In this document: piece after piece, positions 52,714-60,765 of the stretch
Layout: every line of letters begins with the position of its first letter
Numbering within the stretch: the first letter of the stretch is position 1
Assembly (NCBI RefSeq): GCF_004000255.1
Contig: NZ_RCIQ01000001.1
Location: 186,001 to 250,000, forward strand
DNA: 64,000 nt
Direction of reading: 5' to 3'
Source of the DNA: Nioella ostreopsis
GTDB lineage: Bacteria > Pseudomonadota > Alphaproteobacteria > Rhodobacterales > Rhodobacteraceae
Position numbers and translations under genes: made by a program
The notes under the pieces: model-generated
The model's input: only the letters and a program-made list of their open reading frames with translations
Databases searched by the model: none
Told to the model about the DNA's origin: nothing

Positions 52714-54062
52714 GCGCCGGGGCCTCCTTCGATATTGGCGATGGTAAGGGTGCCGCCATGGGCGCGAGCGACCTCGTCCGCGATGGTCAGGCCAAGGCCT
52801 GAGCCGATGACGCCGGTGGCGTTTTCCCCCCGCGCGAAACGGCCTGTCAGGGCATCGGCCCCGGTCGCGGGAAAGCCGATCCCCTGGTCGCGGATGGTCA
52901 GGGTGGCGCCGGCGCCCTCTCGGGTCAGGGACACGTCGATTGGGGTTTCGGGTGGCGCGTATTTGATGGCGTTGTCCAGAAGGTTGCGCACCGCGTTCTG
53001 GATCAGGATCGTGTCGCCCATCACCTCCTGCTCCTCGCTGACCTCGAAGCGCAGGTCCATGTCCTTGAGTTCCGCCACCGGGCGCAGCCGGTCCACGAGG
53101 TCGGCCACCAGCGGGCGCAGGGCGACGGGCGACAGTTCCAGCTGATCGGCACGCAGCGACACCATGGCATGGTCCAAGAGCTGCCCCGCCGCGCGGCTGC
53201 TTTCGTCGATGGCGCGGATCATTTCGCGCAGGGACACGCGGTTTTCTTCCTTGCTGACCCGGCGCAGCGTGTTTTCCCCATGGGCGCGGACGGTGGCCAG
53301 CGGGGTGCGGACGCGATGTGCGGCCTCGGCGATGAAATCCTCGGTGCGGGTCAGGGCGGCGGAAAGCCGGGCGATGAGGCTGTTGAGCGAGGTCACCAGC
53401 GGGCGCATCTCGCTTGGCACCTCGGCCACCACCGGGCGCAGGTCCTGCGGTCCACGACGCGACACCGACTCGGCCAGCCGCGACAGCGAGGCGGCAGTGC
53501 TGCGCCCGGCCAGAATCGCCAGCAGGGCAGAGGCGGCGAAGAAGCCGAAGCCGAGCAGAACGGTCATCCTGAGGATGCGGGCCAGAACGTCGGCCTGCGC
53601 GTCACGGGTCTGGCCGACCGTCACGTCGATCCTTGTGGGTGTGCCCCCGACCGAGACGCGGCGGGTCAGCGTGGCAATGCGCAATTCTTCTCCGCGATAG
53701 GTGACGGTATCGAAGGCCGGACCGGTGCCCTGATCCTGCCGGGCGCTTGGCAGGTCGTCATAGCCGGTCAGCCCGTCGCCGTCCTGCGTGATGCGATAGA
53801 AGACCCGGTCGTCGACGGAGTTGTCCAGCATGGTGAAGGCGGAATAGGGGATGTCGACGCTGATATTGCCCGACTGGACGGTGGTGGCGTCGAGGATCGA
53901 GGTGGCCGAGGCGGACAGGATCCGGTCCTGCGATTCCGCGCCGATCTGGCGGGCGAAACTGTAGACGATCAGGAACAGCACCAGCGCCATCACCGCCGCG
54001 CCGGTCAGCAGTTGCAGCGTCAGCCGAAGACGGATCGAGCCCGGAGCGCGAAACGGCCACAT
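52683..54062 (-). CDS. tctE: Sensor histidine kinase of TctE type
   Basis: A 459-residue sensor kinase. There are two membrane helices (about residues 14-36 and 164-185), a periplasmic domain of about 125 residues, then a HAMP-like linker, a dimerisation domain with the phospho-acceptor His249 in AEAAHRVRTPLATVRAHGEN, and an ATPase domain with NAVRNLLDNAIKYAP and DQGIGFPATG. It senses a tricarboxylate-like signal in relatives. It overlaps tctD by 1 bp. The symbol rests on its partner genes rather than on a close match. Confidence 0.87.
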   Translation of the reverse strand: MWPFRAPGSIRLRLTLQLLTGAAVMALVLFLIVYSFARQIGAESQDRILSASATSILDATTVQSGNISVDIPYSAFTMLDNSVDDRVFYRITQDGDGLTGYDDLPSARQDQGTGPAFDTVTYRGEELRIATLTRRVSVGGTPTRIDVTVGQTRDAQADVLARILRMTVLLGFGFFAASALLAILAGRSTAASLSRLAESVSRRGPQDLRPVVAEVPSEMRPLVTSLNSLIARLSAALTRTEDFIAEAAHRVRTPLATVRAHGENTLRRVSKEENRVSLREMIRAIDESSRAAGQLLDHAMVSLRADQLELSPVALRPLVADLVDRLRPVAELKDMDLRFEVSEEQEVMGDTILIQNAVRNLLDNAIKYAPPETPIDVSLTREGAGATLTIRDQGIGFPATGADALTGRFARGENATGVIGSGLGLTIADEVARAHGGTLTIANIEGGPGACVRLSLPLR

Positions 54063-54727
54063 CAGGGCACCGCCAGCCGGTAGCCGAGCCCGCGCACGGT
54101 GACGATGGACACGTCGCTGCCCTCCAGCTTCTTGCGCAGGCGACCCACATAGACCTCGATGGCGTTCTCGGACACGTCCTCGTCATAGGAAAACAGCCGG
54201 TCCACCAACTTGGGCTTGGGGATGATCTGGCCTGGTGCGCCGAAAAAGACCTCCAGCAGGCGCAGTTCGCGATTGCGCAGGGGAATGACCCTGTCGCCAT
54301 TCGTCAGCGTGCCCTCCAGCGCGTTGAAGGCGACGTTGCCGAATCGCTTCACATTGGTCGCGGTGCCGGTCCGGCGGCGCAAAACGGCGCGGCAGCGGGC
54401 CTCCAGTTCCGCGAAATCGAAGGGCTTGGGAATATAATCATCGGCCCCCATGTCGAGCGCGCCGACCCTGTCCGACACCTCGGATCGTGCGGTCAGGACG
54501 ATGACGGGCGTGTCCTTCCCCCGTGCGCGCTGCGCGTTCAGAAAGTCGCGGCCATCGCCGTCGGGCAGCATGATATCCAACAAAATCAAATCGTAATCGG
54601 TGGCGGAGATGTAGTCCTCGGCCATGCCCAGATCGCCTGCGTGATCCACGACATGGCCATCCAGCGACAGCCGGTCCAGCACGGCGGCGGCGAGCTGCTG
54701 GTTATCTTCTACAAGAAGGAACCTCAT
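54062..54727 (-). CDS. tctD: OmpR-family response regulator of TctD type
   Basis: A 221-residue response regulator. The receiver domain has the phosphorylation site Asp51 in DLILLDIMLPDGDGRD and Lys in TVIVLT-type position (VIVLTARSE). The C-terminal winged helix ends GRLRKKLEGSDVSIVTVRGLGYRLAVP, the OmpR/PhoB DNA-binding type. It is divergent from tctC, which it most likely activates, with a candidate binding site between them. Confidence 0.92.
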   Translation of the reverse strand: MRFLLVEDNQQLAAAVLDRLSLDGHVVDHAGDLGMAEDYISATDYDLILLDIMLPDGDGRDFLNAQRARGKDTPVIVLTARSEVSDRVGALDMGADDYIPKPFDFAELEARCRAVLRRRTGTATNVKRFGNVAFNALEGTLTNGDRVIPLRNRELRLLEVFFGAPGQIIPKPKLVDRLFSYDEDVSENAIEVYVGRLRKKLEGSDVSIVTVRGLGYRLAVP

Positions 54728-54753
54728 CGGCGGGGCGGGCCTTTCTGTGCGCG

Positions 54754-54775
54754 TGACAGGTGAATGTCAGGTTTG
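54754..54775. promoter_or_regulatory. Candidate TctD binding site (11-bp direct repeats)
   Basis: TGACAGG at 54754-54760 and TGTCAGG at 54765-54771 form direct repeats with an 11-bp step. OmpR-type regulators usually bind such tandem repeats of 10-11 bp. The same bases can also be read as the dyad TGACA-N6-TGTCA. The site lies 27 bp upstream of the tctD start and about 60-80 bp upstream of tctC. Confidence 0.5.
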
Positions 54776-54831
54776 GGTGCTTTCCTTCAGTCATGGGCAC
54801 TCGCCCCTCTTTGTCAAACTGGGAGGAGACA

Positions 54832-55818
54832 ATGATGAAAACGAACCTGACCCGTCGGGCCTTTGCGGCTGCGGCGGTTGCCGCGATGAGCCTCGGCACG
54901 CCTGCTCTGGCCGATGGTCACCAGCAGATGGACAGCATCCACTTCCTGATCCCCGGCGGCGCCGGTGGTGGCTGGGACGGCACCGCGCGCGGCACCGGCG
55001 AGGCGCTGGTGAACTCGGGTCTCGTTGGCACGGCCAGCTTCGAGAACATGTCCGGCGGCGGCGGTGGCGTGGCCATTGCCCACCTGATCGAGAACGCAGA
55101 GTCGAGCCAGGGCACGCTGATGGTGAATTCCACCCCCATCGTGATCCGCGCCCTGACCGGTGAAATCGCACAGAGCTTCCGCGACCTGACGCTGGTTGCC
55201 GGCACCGTTGGCGACTACGCCGCGCTTGTCGTCTCCGCCGACAGCCCGCTGACCTCGATGGACGAGGCCCTGGCAAACTATCGTGAAAGCCCGATGGACT
55301 TCGCCATTGGCGGCGGTTCGGTGCCGGGCGGCATGGACCACCTGGTGGCGGCCATCGTGATGCAGGCCGCGGGCGAAGACCCGACCGCCTTCAACTACAT
55401 CGGTTATGACGCCGGTGGCGAGGCCATGGCCGGGCTTCTGTCGGGCGAGATCGACGCGCTGTCCACCGGCTTCTCGGAAGCCGTGGCACTGGCCGAACAG
55501 GGCGAAGTGCGCATCCTCGGCGTGACCGCGCCGGAGCGTGTGGCCGCCTATGACGCCGCCCCGACCTTCGCCGAGCAGGGCATCGACGCCCAGTTCGTCA
55601 ACTGGCGCGGCTTCTTCGCGGCTCCGGGCATGCCCGAAGAGACCGTGTCCGCCTATCAGAACCTGCTGGCCACCATGATGGACACCCCGGAATGGGAAGC
55701 CGTGCGCGCGCGCATGGGTCTGGTCAATATCTTCCGTCCCGGTGACGAGTTCGAAGCCTTCCTTGAAGCGCAGGAAACCCAGATCGGCGACCTGATGCGG
55801 GATCTCGGCTTCCTCTAA
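54832..55818 (+). CDS. tctC: Tripartite tricarboxylate transporter binding protein TctC
   Basis: A 328-residue periplasmic binding protein. The start at 54832 has GGAGGAG just upstream; signal MMKTNLTRRAFAAAAVAAMSLGTPALA carries a possible twin arginine. The mature part shows IHFLIPGGAGGGWDGTARGTGEAL, the TctC hallmark that binds the carboxylate group. It captures citrate-like acids and delivers them to TctAB. A strong hairpin follows the stop, which would favour high expression of this gene over the membrane subunits. Confidence 0.94.
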   Translation: MMKTNLTRRAFAAAAVAAMSLGTPALADGHQQMDSIHFLIPGGAGGGWDGTARGTGEALVNSGLVGTASFENMSGGGGGVAIAHLIENAESSQGTLMVNSTPIVIRALTGEIAQSFRDLTLVAGTVGDYAALVVSADSPLTSMDEALANYRESPMDFAIGGGSVPGGMDHLVAAIVMQAAGEDPTAFNYIGYDAGGEAMAGLLSGEIDALSTGFSEAVALAEQGEVRILGVTAPERVAAYDAAPTFAEQGIDAQFVNWRGFFAAPGMPEETVSAYQNLLATMMDTPEWEAVRARMGLVNIFRPGDEFEAFLEAQETQIGDLMRDLGFL

Positions 55819-55835
55819 GCCCTGCCCTGAACCAC

Positions 55836-55866
55836 GCCCCCGGTCGGTCAGAGGCTGACCGGGGGC
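55836..55866 (+). terminator. Strong intra-operon hairpin between tctC and tctB
   Basis: GCCCCCGGTC at 55836-55845 pairs perfectly with GACCGGGGGC at 55857-55866 around an 11-base loop, 17 bp past the tctC stop. No T run follows. Such intercistronic stems behind binding-protein genes usually give partial termination or mRNA stabilisation, so more TctC than TctA/TctB is made. The 156-bp gap holds nothing else I can recognise. Confidence 0.6.
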
Positions 55867-55974
55867 ACTCTCCCCGGACGCGACCCGGGCCGAGATGCAG
55901 GCGGACGCCTGTCTGCGCGCCGCGCCGCTCTGGCCCCGCCCCGCCCGTCACAATCGAAAACGGAGGAATGACAC

Positions 55975-56466
55975 ATGGCGCTTGATCGCTGGATCGCGCT
56001 GGCATTCGTGGCGATCTGCTGCGTCTATGGCTATGCCGCCTTCTTCACCATGGATCACCTGTTGCCGCCGATCCTTCAGCGCAACCCGATCTGGCCCTCG
56101 ACCTTCCCAAAGATCCTTGCGATCGCGGGCGTCGTTGTCGGCCTGTTCGTCCTTCTTTCCCCCAAACCCGCGCCGAAGGACGGCGAAGAGGCCAAGGACG
56201 GGGTGATCGATCTGAGCCGCATCGGGGACTATCACGTCGGGCAGGCCATCGCCCTGCTGGTGCTGATGGTCGCCTATGCGATGACCCTGCGTTCGCTCGG
56301 GTTTCTGGGCGCGACAATCGGGTTCCTGGTTCTCGGAGGGGCGATCCTCGGGGAACGCAAGTTTCACATCATGATCCCTGTCGCGGCCATTGCCGCGGGG
56401 TCGATCTGGTATCTGGTCCAGGAGGTGCTTGGCATCTACCTGAGCCCGCTGCCCAGCTTCCTGTAA
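55975..56466 (+). CDS. tctB: Tripartite tricarboxylate transporter small membrane subunit TctB
   Basis: A 163-residue membrane protein with four hydrophobic helices, which is the TctB layout. The region FSVLSPKPAPKDGEEAKDG-like loop between helices two and three is charged and cytoplasmic. GGAGG precedes the ATG. It forms the membrane complex with TctA, whose gene begins 12 bp downstream. Confidence 0.9.
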   Translation: MALDRWIALAFVAICCVYGYAAFFTMDHLLPPILQRNPIWPSTFPKILAIAGVVVGLFVLLSPKPAPKDGEEAKDGVIDLSRIGDYHVGQAIALLVLMVAYAMTLRSLGFLGATIGFLVLGGAILGERKFHIMIPVAAIAAGSIWYLVQEVLGIYLSPLPSFL

Positions 56467-56478
56467 GGAGACAGCACG

Positions 56479-57990
56479 ATGCTTGAAGGTCTTCTGCTCG
56501 GTCTGAGCGCCGCCGTCACCCCGGTGAACCTGATGATGGTGGTGTTCGGGTGCGTCATCGGCACGCTGATCGGCATGTTGCCCGGTCTTGGGCCGATGTC
56601 GATCATCGCGATCATGATCCCCGTGGCCATCGGCCTGGGCGATCCGACGGCGGCCCTGATCCTGCTGTCCGGGGTCTATTACGGGGCCATCTTCGGCGGC
56701 TCCACCTCGTCGATCCTGCTGAACGCGCCGGGGGTCGCGGGCACGGTCGCGACCAGTTTCGACGGCTACCCCATGGCCCGGAAGGGCCAGGCCGGCAAGG
56801 CGCTGACCATCGCCGCCATCGCCAGCTTTGCAGGCGGCACCATCGGCGCGATCCTGTTGATGATCTTCGCGCCGGCCCTGTCCAGCGTGGCCCTGCTGTT
56901 CCATTCGGCGGAATATTTCGCGCTGATGGTGGTGGGCCTGTCGGCCATCGCCGCCTTTGCGGGCACCGGCCAGGTGGGCAAGGCGCTGATGATGACGATC
57001 CTTGGCCTGATCATGGGCACCGTGGGCGAGGGCGCCCTGTCCAACATGCCGCGATTCACCTTCGGGGTGATGGAACTGCAATCGGGCTTTTCCTTCATCA
57101 CGCTGGCCATGGCGATGTTCGCCCTGCCCGAGGCGCTGTTCCTGGTGATGAACCCGGCCCGCGCGGCACAGGGGGAAAGCGGCAAGATCACAGGCCTGCG
57201 GATCAGCCGCGCCGAGGCGAAGGCAATTGCCCCCGTGATCGGGCGGCAGTCGCTGCAAGGCTTCTTCATCGGCGTGCTGCCGGGGGCGGGGGCGACCATC
57301 GCCTCGTTCCTGGGCTACGCGGTGGAGCGCAACATCGCCAAGGGCGAGGAGCAGGCGGAATTCGGCAAGGGTTCGATCAAGGGGCTTGCGGCCCCGGAAA
57401 CCGCGAACAATGCCGCCTGTACCGGGTCGTTCGTGCCGCTTCTGACGCTTGGCATTCCGGGCTCGGGCACCACGGCGATCCTGCTTGGCGCGCTCATCGC
57501 CCTGAACGTCACGCCGGGGCCACGGCTGATGACCGACACGCCCGAGGTGTTTTGGGCGGTCATCATCTCGATGTATATCGGCAACCTCGTGCTTCTAGTG
57601 CTGAACCTGCCGCTTATTCCCTATATCGCCAAGATCCTTGCGATCCCGCGCAACTACCTGATCCCGTTCATCCTGTTCTTCACGCTGATGGGGTCCTATA
57701 TCGGTCAGAACAACTCGACCGAACTGCTGCTGCTGGTGGGCTTCGGGGTGGTTGCGACGATCCTGCGGTTTGCGGATTATCCGCTGGCGCCGCTGCTGAT
57801 CGGCTTCATCCTCGGGACGATGCTGGAAGACAATTTCGCGCGGGCCATGCAGCTCTATCGCGGGTTCAGCTTCATCCTGGAGCGTCCGATGACACTGGCG
57901 CTGCTGGTCATTGCCGCGCTGCTGGTGGTGGTGCCGAGCTACCGGGCCCGGCGGGCGCGTCTGAGGGCACAGGGCGTCGCGGACGACTGA
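56479..57990 (+). CDS. tctA: Tripartite tricarboxylate transporter large membrane subunit TctA
   Basis: A 503-residue permease with about 11-12 membrane helices. Family signatures are LIGMLPGLGPMSIIAIMIP near the start, GAIFGGSTSSILLNAPGVAGTVAT and the repeat-like LPGAGATIASFLGYAVER plus FVPLLTLGIPGSGTTAILLGAL. It is the translocating subunit, normally driven by an ion gradient. It completes the tctCBA operon and is followed by 172 bp of GC-rich non-coding sequence. Confidence 0.95.
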   Translation: MLEGLLLGLSAAVTPVNLMMVVFGCVIGTLIGMLPGLGPMSIIAIMIPVAIGLGDPTAALILLSGVYYGAIFGGSTSSILLNAPGVAGTVATSFDGYPMARKGQAGKALTIAAIASFAGGTIGAILLMIFAPALSSVALLFHSAEYFALMVVGLSAIAAFAGTGQVGKALMMTILGLIMGTVGEGALSNMPRFTFGVMELQSGFSFITLAMAMFALPEALFLVMNPARAAQGESGKITGLRISRAEAKAIAPVIGRQSLQGFFIGVLPGAGATIASFLGYAVERNIAKGEEQAEFGKGSIKGLAAPETANNAACTGSFVPLLTLGIPGSGTTAILLGALIALNVTPGPRLMTDTPEVFWAVIISMYIGNLVLLVLNLPLIPYIAKILAIPRNYLIPFILFFTLMGSYIGQNNSTELLLLVGFGVVATILRFADYPLAPLLIGFILGTMLEDNFARAMQLYRGFSFILERPMTLALLVIAALLVVVPSYRARRARLRAQGVADD

Positions 57991-58128
57991 GCGGTTTCGC
58001 CGCCTCCGGCGTCGACCCGGGGGCGGCCCTCGTCAGGCCCCTCCGGGGCCCTCCTCGGGCCGCGTTGCCACGGAAATGTGGTGAGGGAGTCGTGCAGATT
58101 GCATGATCCGCCGGTGGCACCGTTGCGT

Positions 58129-58160
58129 GCCTCCGGCGGGAGTATTTGGGCCAAGAAGAA
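58129..58160. repeat. Rhodobacteraceae-type intergenic repeat with GGGAGTATTT core
   Basis: The segment runs GCCTCCGGCGGG, then AGTATTTGGGCC, then AAGAAGAA. The start is a GC-rich inverted repeat (CCTCCGGCGGG) and the rest is a purine-rich tail. From general knowledge this word is a frequent intergenic element near gene ends in roseobacter genomes. It sits directly after the end of the minus-strand VOC gene. A second partial copy of the first half, CGCCTCCGGCG, lies near 58000. Confidence 0.6.
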
Positions 58161-58162
58161 AC

Positions 58163-58744
58163 TCAGTAGGGATTCTTCGGGGAACGGTCTGCGGACAGGG
58201 TCTGCTGGCGGCGTTCGACCAGAAGCTCGATCGCATCGGCGAGATGTTTTTCCTGGATGTTATAGTCGCCCGCCGCAACGCGCATCCGGTGCGCCTCGAT
58301 CATCACATCGGCATGGGTGCAGCCCGTGGGCGGTTCGAACCGGTAGCAGGCCAGTTCGATCATCAGGCCCATCGGGTCCTTGAAATAGATCGAATCCATG
58401 AAGCCGCGATCCTTGGGGCCGGAATGCGAGATGCCGCGCTCATCGAGCCGGGTCACGCATTGGCTGAAGGTGGCCTTGCTGACATTGAAGGCGAGGTGAT
58501 GCACGCAGCCCGGTTCCGTGGGTGTGCGGCGCGGGTCGGGTGTGCGGTCTTCATTGGTGAAGACGGTGATGAGCCGCCCGTCGCCGGGATCGAAATAGAG
58601 ATGGCCTTCACGGGGATTGTCGAGATTGGGCTGGTCGAAGATGAAGGGCATGCCGAGCACCCCTTCCCAGAAATCTATGGATGTCTGCCGGTCGGCGCCG
58701 GTCAGTGTGATGTGGTGGACGCCCTGAACCTGTAGCTTGCGCAT
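58163..58744 (-). CDS. VOC-superfamily (glyoxalase/dioxygenase-like) protein
   Basis: A protein of about 193 residues with the vicinal-oxygen-chelate fold. The first module starts VQGVHHITLTGADRQTSIDFWEGVLG and ends in HLYFDPGDG; the second begins GCVHHLAFNVSKATFSQC and has YFKDPMGLMIELACYRF. The His and Glu at these spots are the usual metal ligands. The start at 58744 (MRKLQVQG) is the fold's normal N-terminus. Members include extradiol dioxygenases and glyoxalases; the substrate is unknown. It is co-oriented with the downstream-read proline-racemase-like gene. Confidence 0.85.
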   Translation of the reverse strand: MRKLQVQGVHHITLTGADRQTSIDFWEGVLGMPFIFDQPNLDNPREGHLYFDPGDGRLITVFTNEDRTPDPRRTPTEPGCVHHLAFNVSKATFSQCVTRLDERGISHSGPKDRGFMDSIYFKDPMGLMIELACYRFEPPTGCTHADVMIEAHRMRVAAGDYNIQEKHLADAIELLVERRQQTLSADRSPKNPY

Positions 58745-58827
58745 TGTTGTATCTCCCCTTCTGTCGGAGGGATGGTAGCCCAAATGCGGCCAAAGCCAAA
58801 CGCCGACCAGCGCAGGGGCTTTGTGCG

Positions 58828-59883
58828 TCAGCCCCAGATGTCGCCAACGCGGAAGCCCTGCTGGAACGGGTCGGTGGGGTCGAGCAGGTATTGGCTGGTG
58901 CCATAGATCCAGGCCTGGCCCGCGATGCTGGGGAGGATGGCAGGGTAGGGGCCGACCTGGGTCAGACCCTCGATCCTTGCGGTGAAGGTGGTGCCGATGG
59001 GGCCTTCGTTGATGTAGTCCACCCCCGCTTCCAGCATCCCGCGCGCGTGCAGGCAGGCGAGTTTGGCGCTGGTCCCGGTGCCGCAGGGCGAGCGGTCGAG
59101 CGCGCCGGGAAGCGACAGGGGGCTTGGCGGGGCCGAGACGCTGTTCGAGACGGTGACGGCGCTGCGCCCGTGGTTACCCGCTTGCTGCGCGGGGCCGGTC
59201 AGTTGCGAGATCGTGGGGCCGGTGATGGCGGGGTTCTCCGGGTGGGTGACGGGCAGTTGGTCCCGCGCTGCACGGCGCAGGGCCTCGCACAGGCGGACCA
59301 TTTCGGCACCGTTTTCCGGGGTCAGGTCGAGGCCGAACTGGCTGGCATCGGCGATCACGTAGAACATCCCGCCCCAGGCGACATCGACCTTCGCGGCGCC
59401 ATGGCCCTCGACCTCGATTTCGGCATCCAGATGCAGGGCGAAGGAGGGCACGTTGCGAAAGGTGACACGGGTGACCTTGCCATTCCGGCAGTCCGCACGG
59501 ACGTGGATCAGGCCCGCCGGGGCCTCCAGCGTCAGTTCGGTCACCGGTTCGACCATCGGCAGGATGCCGGTTTCCAGCAGGACGGTCACGGTGCAGATGG
59601 TGTTGGACCCGGACATGGGCGGGTATTCCGTCTGTTCCATGATGATGAAACCGGCATCTGCCGCCGGGTCGCAGGGTTCCACAATGGCGTTGCAGCACAG
59701 CGCCGGGTTGCCGCGCGGTTCGCGCAGCATCAGCAGGCGGATGTCATCGGCATGGACCTGCATCCACTGCATTTTCTCAAACACAGAGCGGCCGGGAATC
59801 GGCGGGAGGCCCCCGGTGATGACGCGGCCCGGTTCGCCTTCGGCATGGGCTTCCACGGCTGTGATCATGCGGCTGCTGCGCAT
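58828..59883 (-). CDS. Proline racemase-family enzyme (hydroxyproline epimerase or dehydratase)
   Basis: A 351-residue member of the proline racemase superfamily. In racemases and epimerases two cysteines act as acid and base. Here the first position is Ser in GYPPMSGSNTICTV-like context (MSGSNT) and the second is Cys in DRSPCGTGTSAKLA. Such Ser/Cys pairs occur in 4-hydroxyproline epimerases and related enzymes, whereas a Thr at the second site marks 3-hydroxyproline dehydratases. The exact reaction is therefore open. It is the first gene of a minus-strand pair and has a dyad in its promoter region. Confidence 0.83.
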   Translation of the reverse strand: MRSSRMITAVEAHAEGEPGRVITGGLPPIPGRSVFEKMQWMQVHADDIRLLMLREPRGNPALCCNAIVEPCDPAADAGFIIMEQTEYPPMSGSNTICTVTVLLETGILPMVEPVTELTLEAPAGLIHVRADCRNGKVTRVTFRNVPSFALHLDAEIEVEGHGAAKVDVAWGGMFYVIADASQFGLDLTPENGAEMVRLCEALRRAARDQLPVTHPENPAITGPTISQLTGPAQQAGNHGRSAVTVSNSVSAPPSPLSLPGALDRSPCGTGTSAKLACLHARGMLEAGVDYINEGPIGTTFTARIEGLTQVGPYPAILPSIAGQAWIYGTSQYLLDPTDPFQQGFRVGDIWG

Positions 59884-59948
59884 TCTGGTCCTCCTGTCGG
59901 TTCGGCAAACCTATGTGGGACAGGCGCAGGCTGTCCACACTCCATTAT

Positions 59949-59965
59949 AGTGTTGCATGCACACT
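59949..59965. promoter_or_regulatory. GntR-like palindrome upstream of the proline-racemase gene
   Basis: The sequence AGTGTTGCATGCACACT has an 8-bp perfect centre TGCATGCA flanked by AGTG and CACT with one offset base. It lies in an AT-richer 137-bp region between divergent genes, 66 bp from the racemase start. FCD-type GntR regulators, which often control hydroxyproline genes, bind similar dyads. No regulator gene is adjacent. Confidence 0.45.
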
Positions 59966-60020
59966 TATTTAACGGCAATATCGTCCCTCTGAAGAGCATC
60001 GCGCAAGAAAGAGGCCAAGA

Positions 60021-60671
60021 ATGACATCGGACTGGATGGGCGTCTTCGCGCTGCTGATTATTATGAGCCTGCCGTTTCTCATTTATTCGCACGTGACGCG
60101 CACTGGACGGGACCGTACGGAGCAAATGGAAAGGGAGGCGGCTCGGGTGCATCGGATCGATCTGAGCATTGCCACGATCGGCCAACGGCTGGAGGCCGTG
60201 CGCGCCTGGCAGGCGGGCAAGGTCATAGTCGATACCCGCAACGACCGCACAGCCACGCTGAATGGGTTCGACTTTCTGACCGAACAGGCCAACCGCTTCA
60301 TCGCGCGCGGTGAAATCAGGGCTGCGATAGAGGTTCTGGAGGCGCGCCTGCCGTTGGATCGGGAGGAGGATCGCAGTTGGCTTGACCCAGACGAGCCGTG
60401 GGATGATCCGCCTGCCTTGCAAGTCAGCTACGAACGGTTGGCGCTGCTGGTGCGGCTGGAGGTGGTGGTTGGGCATATCGACCGTAGCCTGACCTATCTT
60501 GGCCGCGAGTCTGCCGAATGCCGGAACGATGAGGTCGAGAACAGCTCGATGATGCCGGTCCTGGTCGAGGCACTTGCGATCTGTGAGCGTTTGGAAGCTG
60601 GAGCGCTGGCTGATCAGTTACGCGCGCGCTGTGCCAAAGCAGGAATGGAAATTCCGGACGATCCGCCGTGA
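60021..60671 (+). CDS. Membrane-anchored protein of unknown function
   Basis: A 216-residue protein with one N-terminal membrane helix (WMGVFALLIIMSLPFLIYSHV), then a basic and helical cytoplasmic part. The segment from about residue 30 to 60 (RDRTEQMEREAARVHRIDLSIATIGQRLEAVRAWQ) looks helical with some coiled-coil character. An acidic stretch (DREEDRSWLDPDEPWDDPP) sits near residue 115. No family was recognised. It ends about 95 bp before ribB and could be in the same transcript. Confidence 0.65.
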   Translation: MTSDWMGVFALLIIMSLPFLIYSHVTRTGRDRTEQMEREAARVHRIDLSIATIGQRLEAVRAWQAGKVIVDTRNDRTATLNGFDFLTEQANRFIARGEIRAAIEVLEARLPLDREEDRSWLDPDEPWDDPPALQVSYERLALLVRLEVVVGHIDRSLTYLGRESAECRNDEVENSSMMPVLVEALAICERLEAGALADQLRARCAKAGMEIPDDPP

Positions 60672-60765
60672 CGTCGTGTCCAGCGCCTCTTGCGACGGGT
60701 CTTCGCTGGTATCGGGGGACGGGCTGCGCTATCTCCTGCGCACGCCAAGGCACAAAGGGACCAAA

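Noticed and set aside
56550-58106. Long plus-strand frame overlapping tctA in another frame
   Set aside because: TctA is full length with clear signatures; the alternative is rich in Arg, Gly, Ala and His as expected of a shadow frame.
57991-58162. Rho-independent terminator after tctA
   Set aside because: Several GC-rich short inverted repeats occur, but none stands out and no T run follows. Only the GGGAGTATTT-type repeat was kept.
60672-60765. FMN riboswitch upstream of ribB
   Set aside because: The conserved RFN core was not found in the 94-bp gap, and the upstream gene is close.
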